Source: Symbiodinium natans
Taxonomy: Eukaryota; Sar; Dinophyceae; Suessiales; Symbiodiniaceae
Direction of reading: 5' to 3'
NCBI GenBank assembly: GCA_905221605.1
Contig: CAJNDS010002265.1
Coordinates: 186,001 to 250,000, forward strand
DNA length: 64,000 nt
This document shows positions 63,897-64,000 of the stretch, piece by piece. The position numbers were made by a program, and so were the translations under genes. Below the pieces are notes generated by a model that saw only the letters and a list, made by a program, of their open reading frames with translations, ran no database searches and was not told where the DNA came from. Positions within the stretch are counted from its first letter, which is position 1, and each line of letters opens with the position of its first letter.

Positions 63897-63918
63897 GGGG
63901 GGGGGGGGGGGGGGGGGG
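63897..63918 (+). repeat. Poly-G tract (22 G)
   Basis: Longest G run in the window, followed 40 bp later by a C run of about nine. Confidence 0.9.
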
Positions 63919-64000
63919 CGGCCTCCTAGAACCTCTGATTAATAACCCAATCGCTGCCCCCCCCCCTTCAGCCACCTGACTACGTAACCTGGACATATTT

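Noticed and set aside
1-64000. tRNA, rRNA, spliced-leader genes and CRISPR arrays
   Set aside because: I looked by eye for T-loop GGTTCRA words with a matching acceptor stem, for the dinoflagellate spliced-leader sequence and for spaced direct repeats. None was convincing; tRNAscan-SE or Infernal would be needed to exclude small RNA genes.

Overview
This window looks like nuclear DNA of a dinoflagellate, most likely a Symbiodiniaceae (coral-symbiont type) genome. It has very low coding density. Genes are broken into many 14-120 nt exons whose introns mostly start with GC or GA rather than GT and end in AG followed by G. It also carries an RCC1/HERC-like protein of a repeat style common in Symbiodiniaceae, scattered CCCTAAA telomere-like words and long homopolymer and microsatellite tracts. 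None of the three recognisable genes is visible as one open reading frame. I assembled each by joining exons by hand from family motifs, splice signals and reading phase.

Layout. 1-12.5 kb: no gene I can support. 12.5-13 kb: two minus-strand exon candidates of unknown product. 15.09-15.50 kb: a complete non-autonomous DNA transposon with 30-bp terminal inverted repeats and an 8-bp target duplication. 17.8-29.7 kb, minus: a plastid-type ferredoxin--NADP(+) reductase in 23 recognised exons, continuous from just after the targeting region to the stop codon. 30-34.6 kb: no firm gene. 34.7-54.3 kb, minus: a GH13 alpha-amylase, 19 recognised exons with some missing, carrying all four conserved GH13 regions. 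40.5-43.1 kb, minus: an RCC1/HERC-like beta-propeller repeat gene, which lies inside one 6.7-kb intron of the amylase. 54.3-64 kb: no gene I can support.

All three recognised genes read on the minus strand, which fits the one-way gene arrays of dinoflagellates. They do not form a pathway: one makes NADPH at the end of the photosynthetic electron chain, one breaks down starch-like glucan, and one is probably a scaffold or exchange-factor-like repeat protein. The most notable features are the splice-site usage (22 GC, 16 GA and 6 GT donors in 44 inferred introns), a 14-nt microexon in the amylase, short direct repeats at intron ends that resemble introner-element footprints, the same-strand nested gene, and the mobile element with a minisatellite core.

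Exon edges were inferred by eye. Where the same bases occur at donor and acceptor, the exact cut can slide by a few bases. No transcript or database evidence was available.
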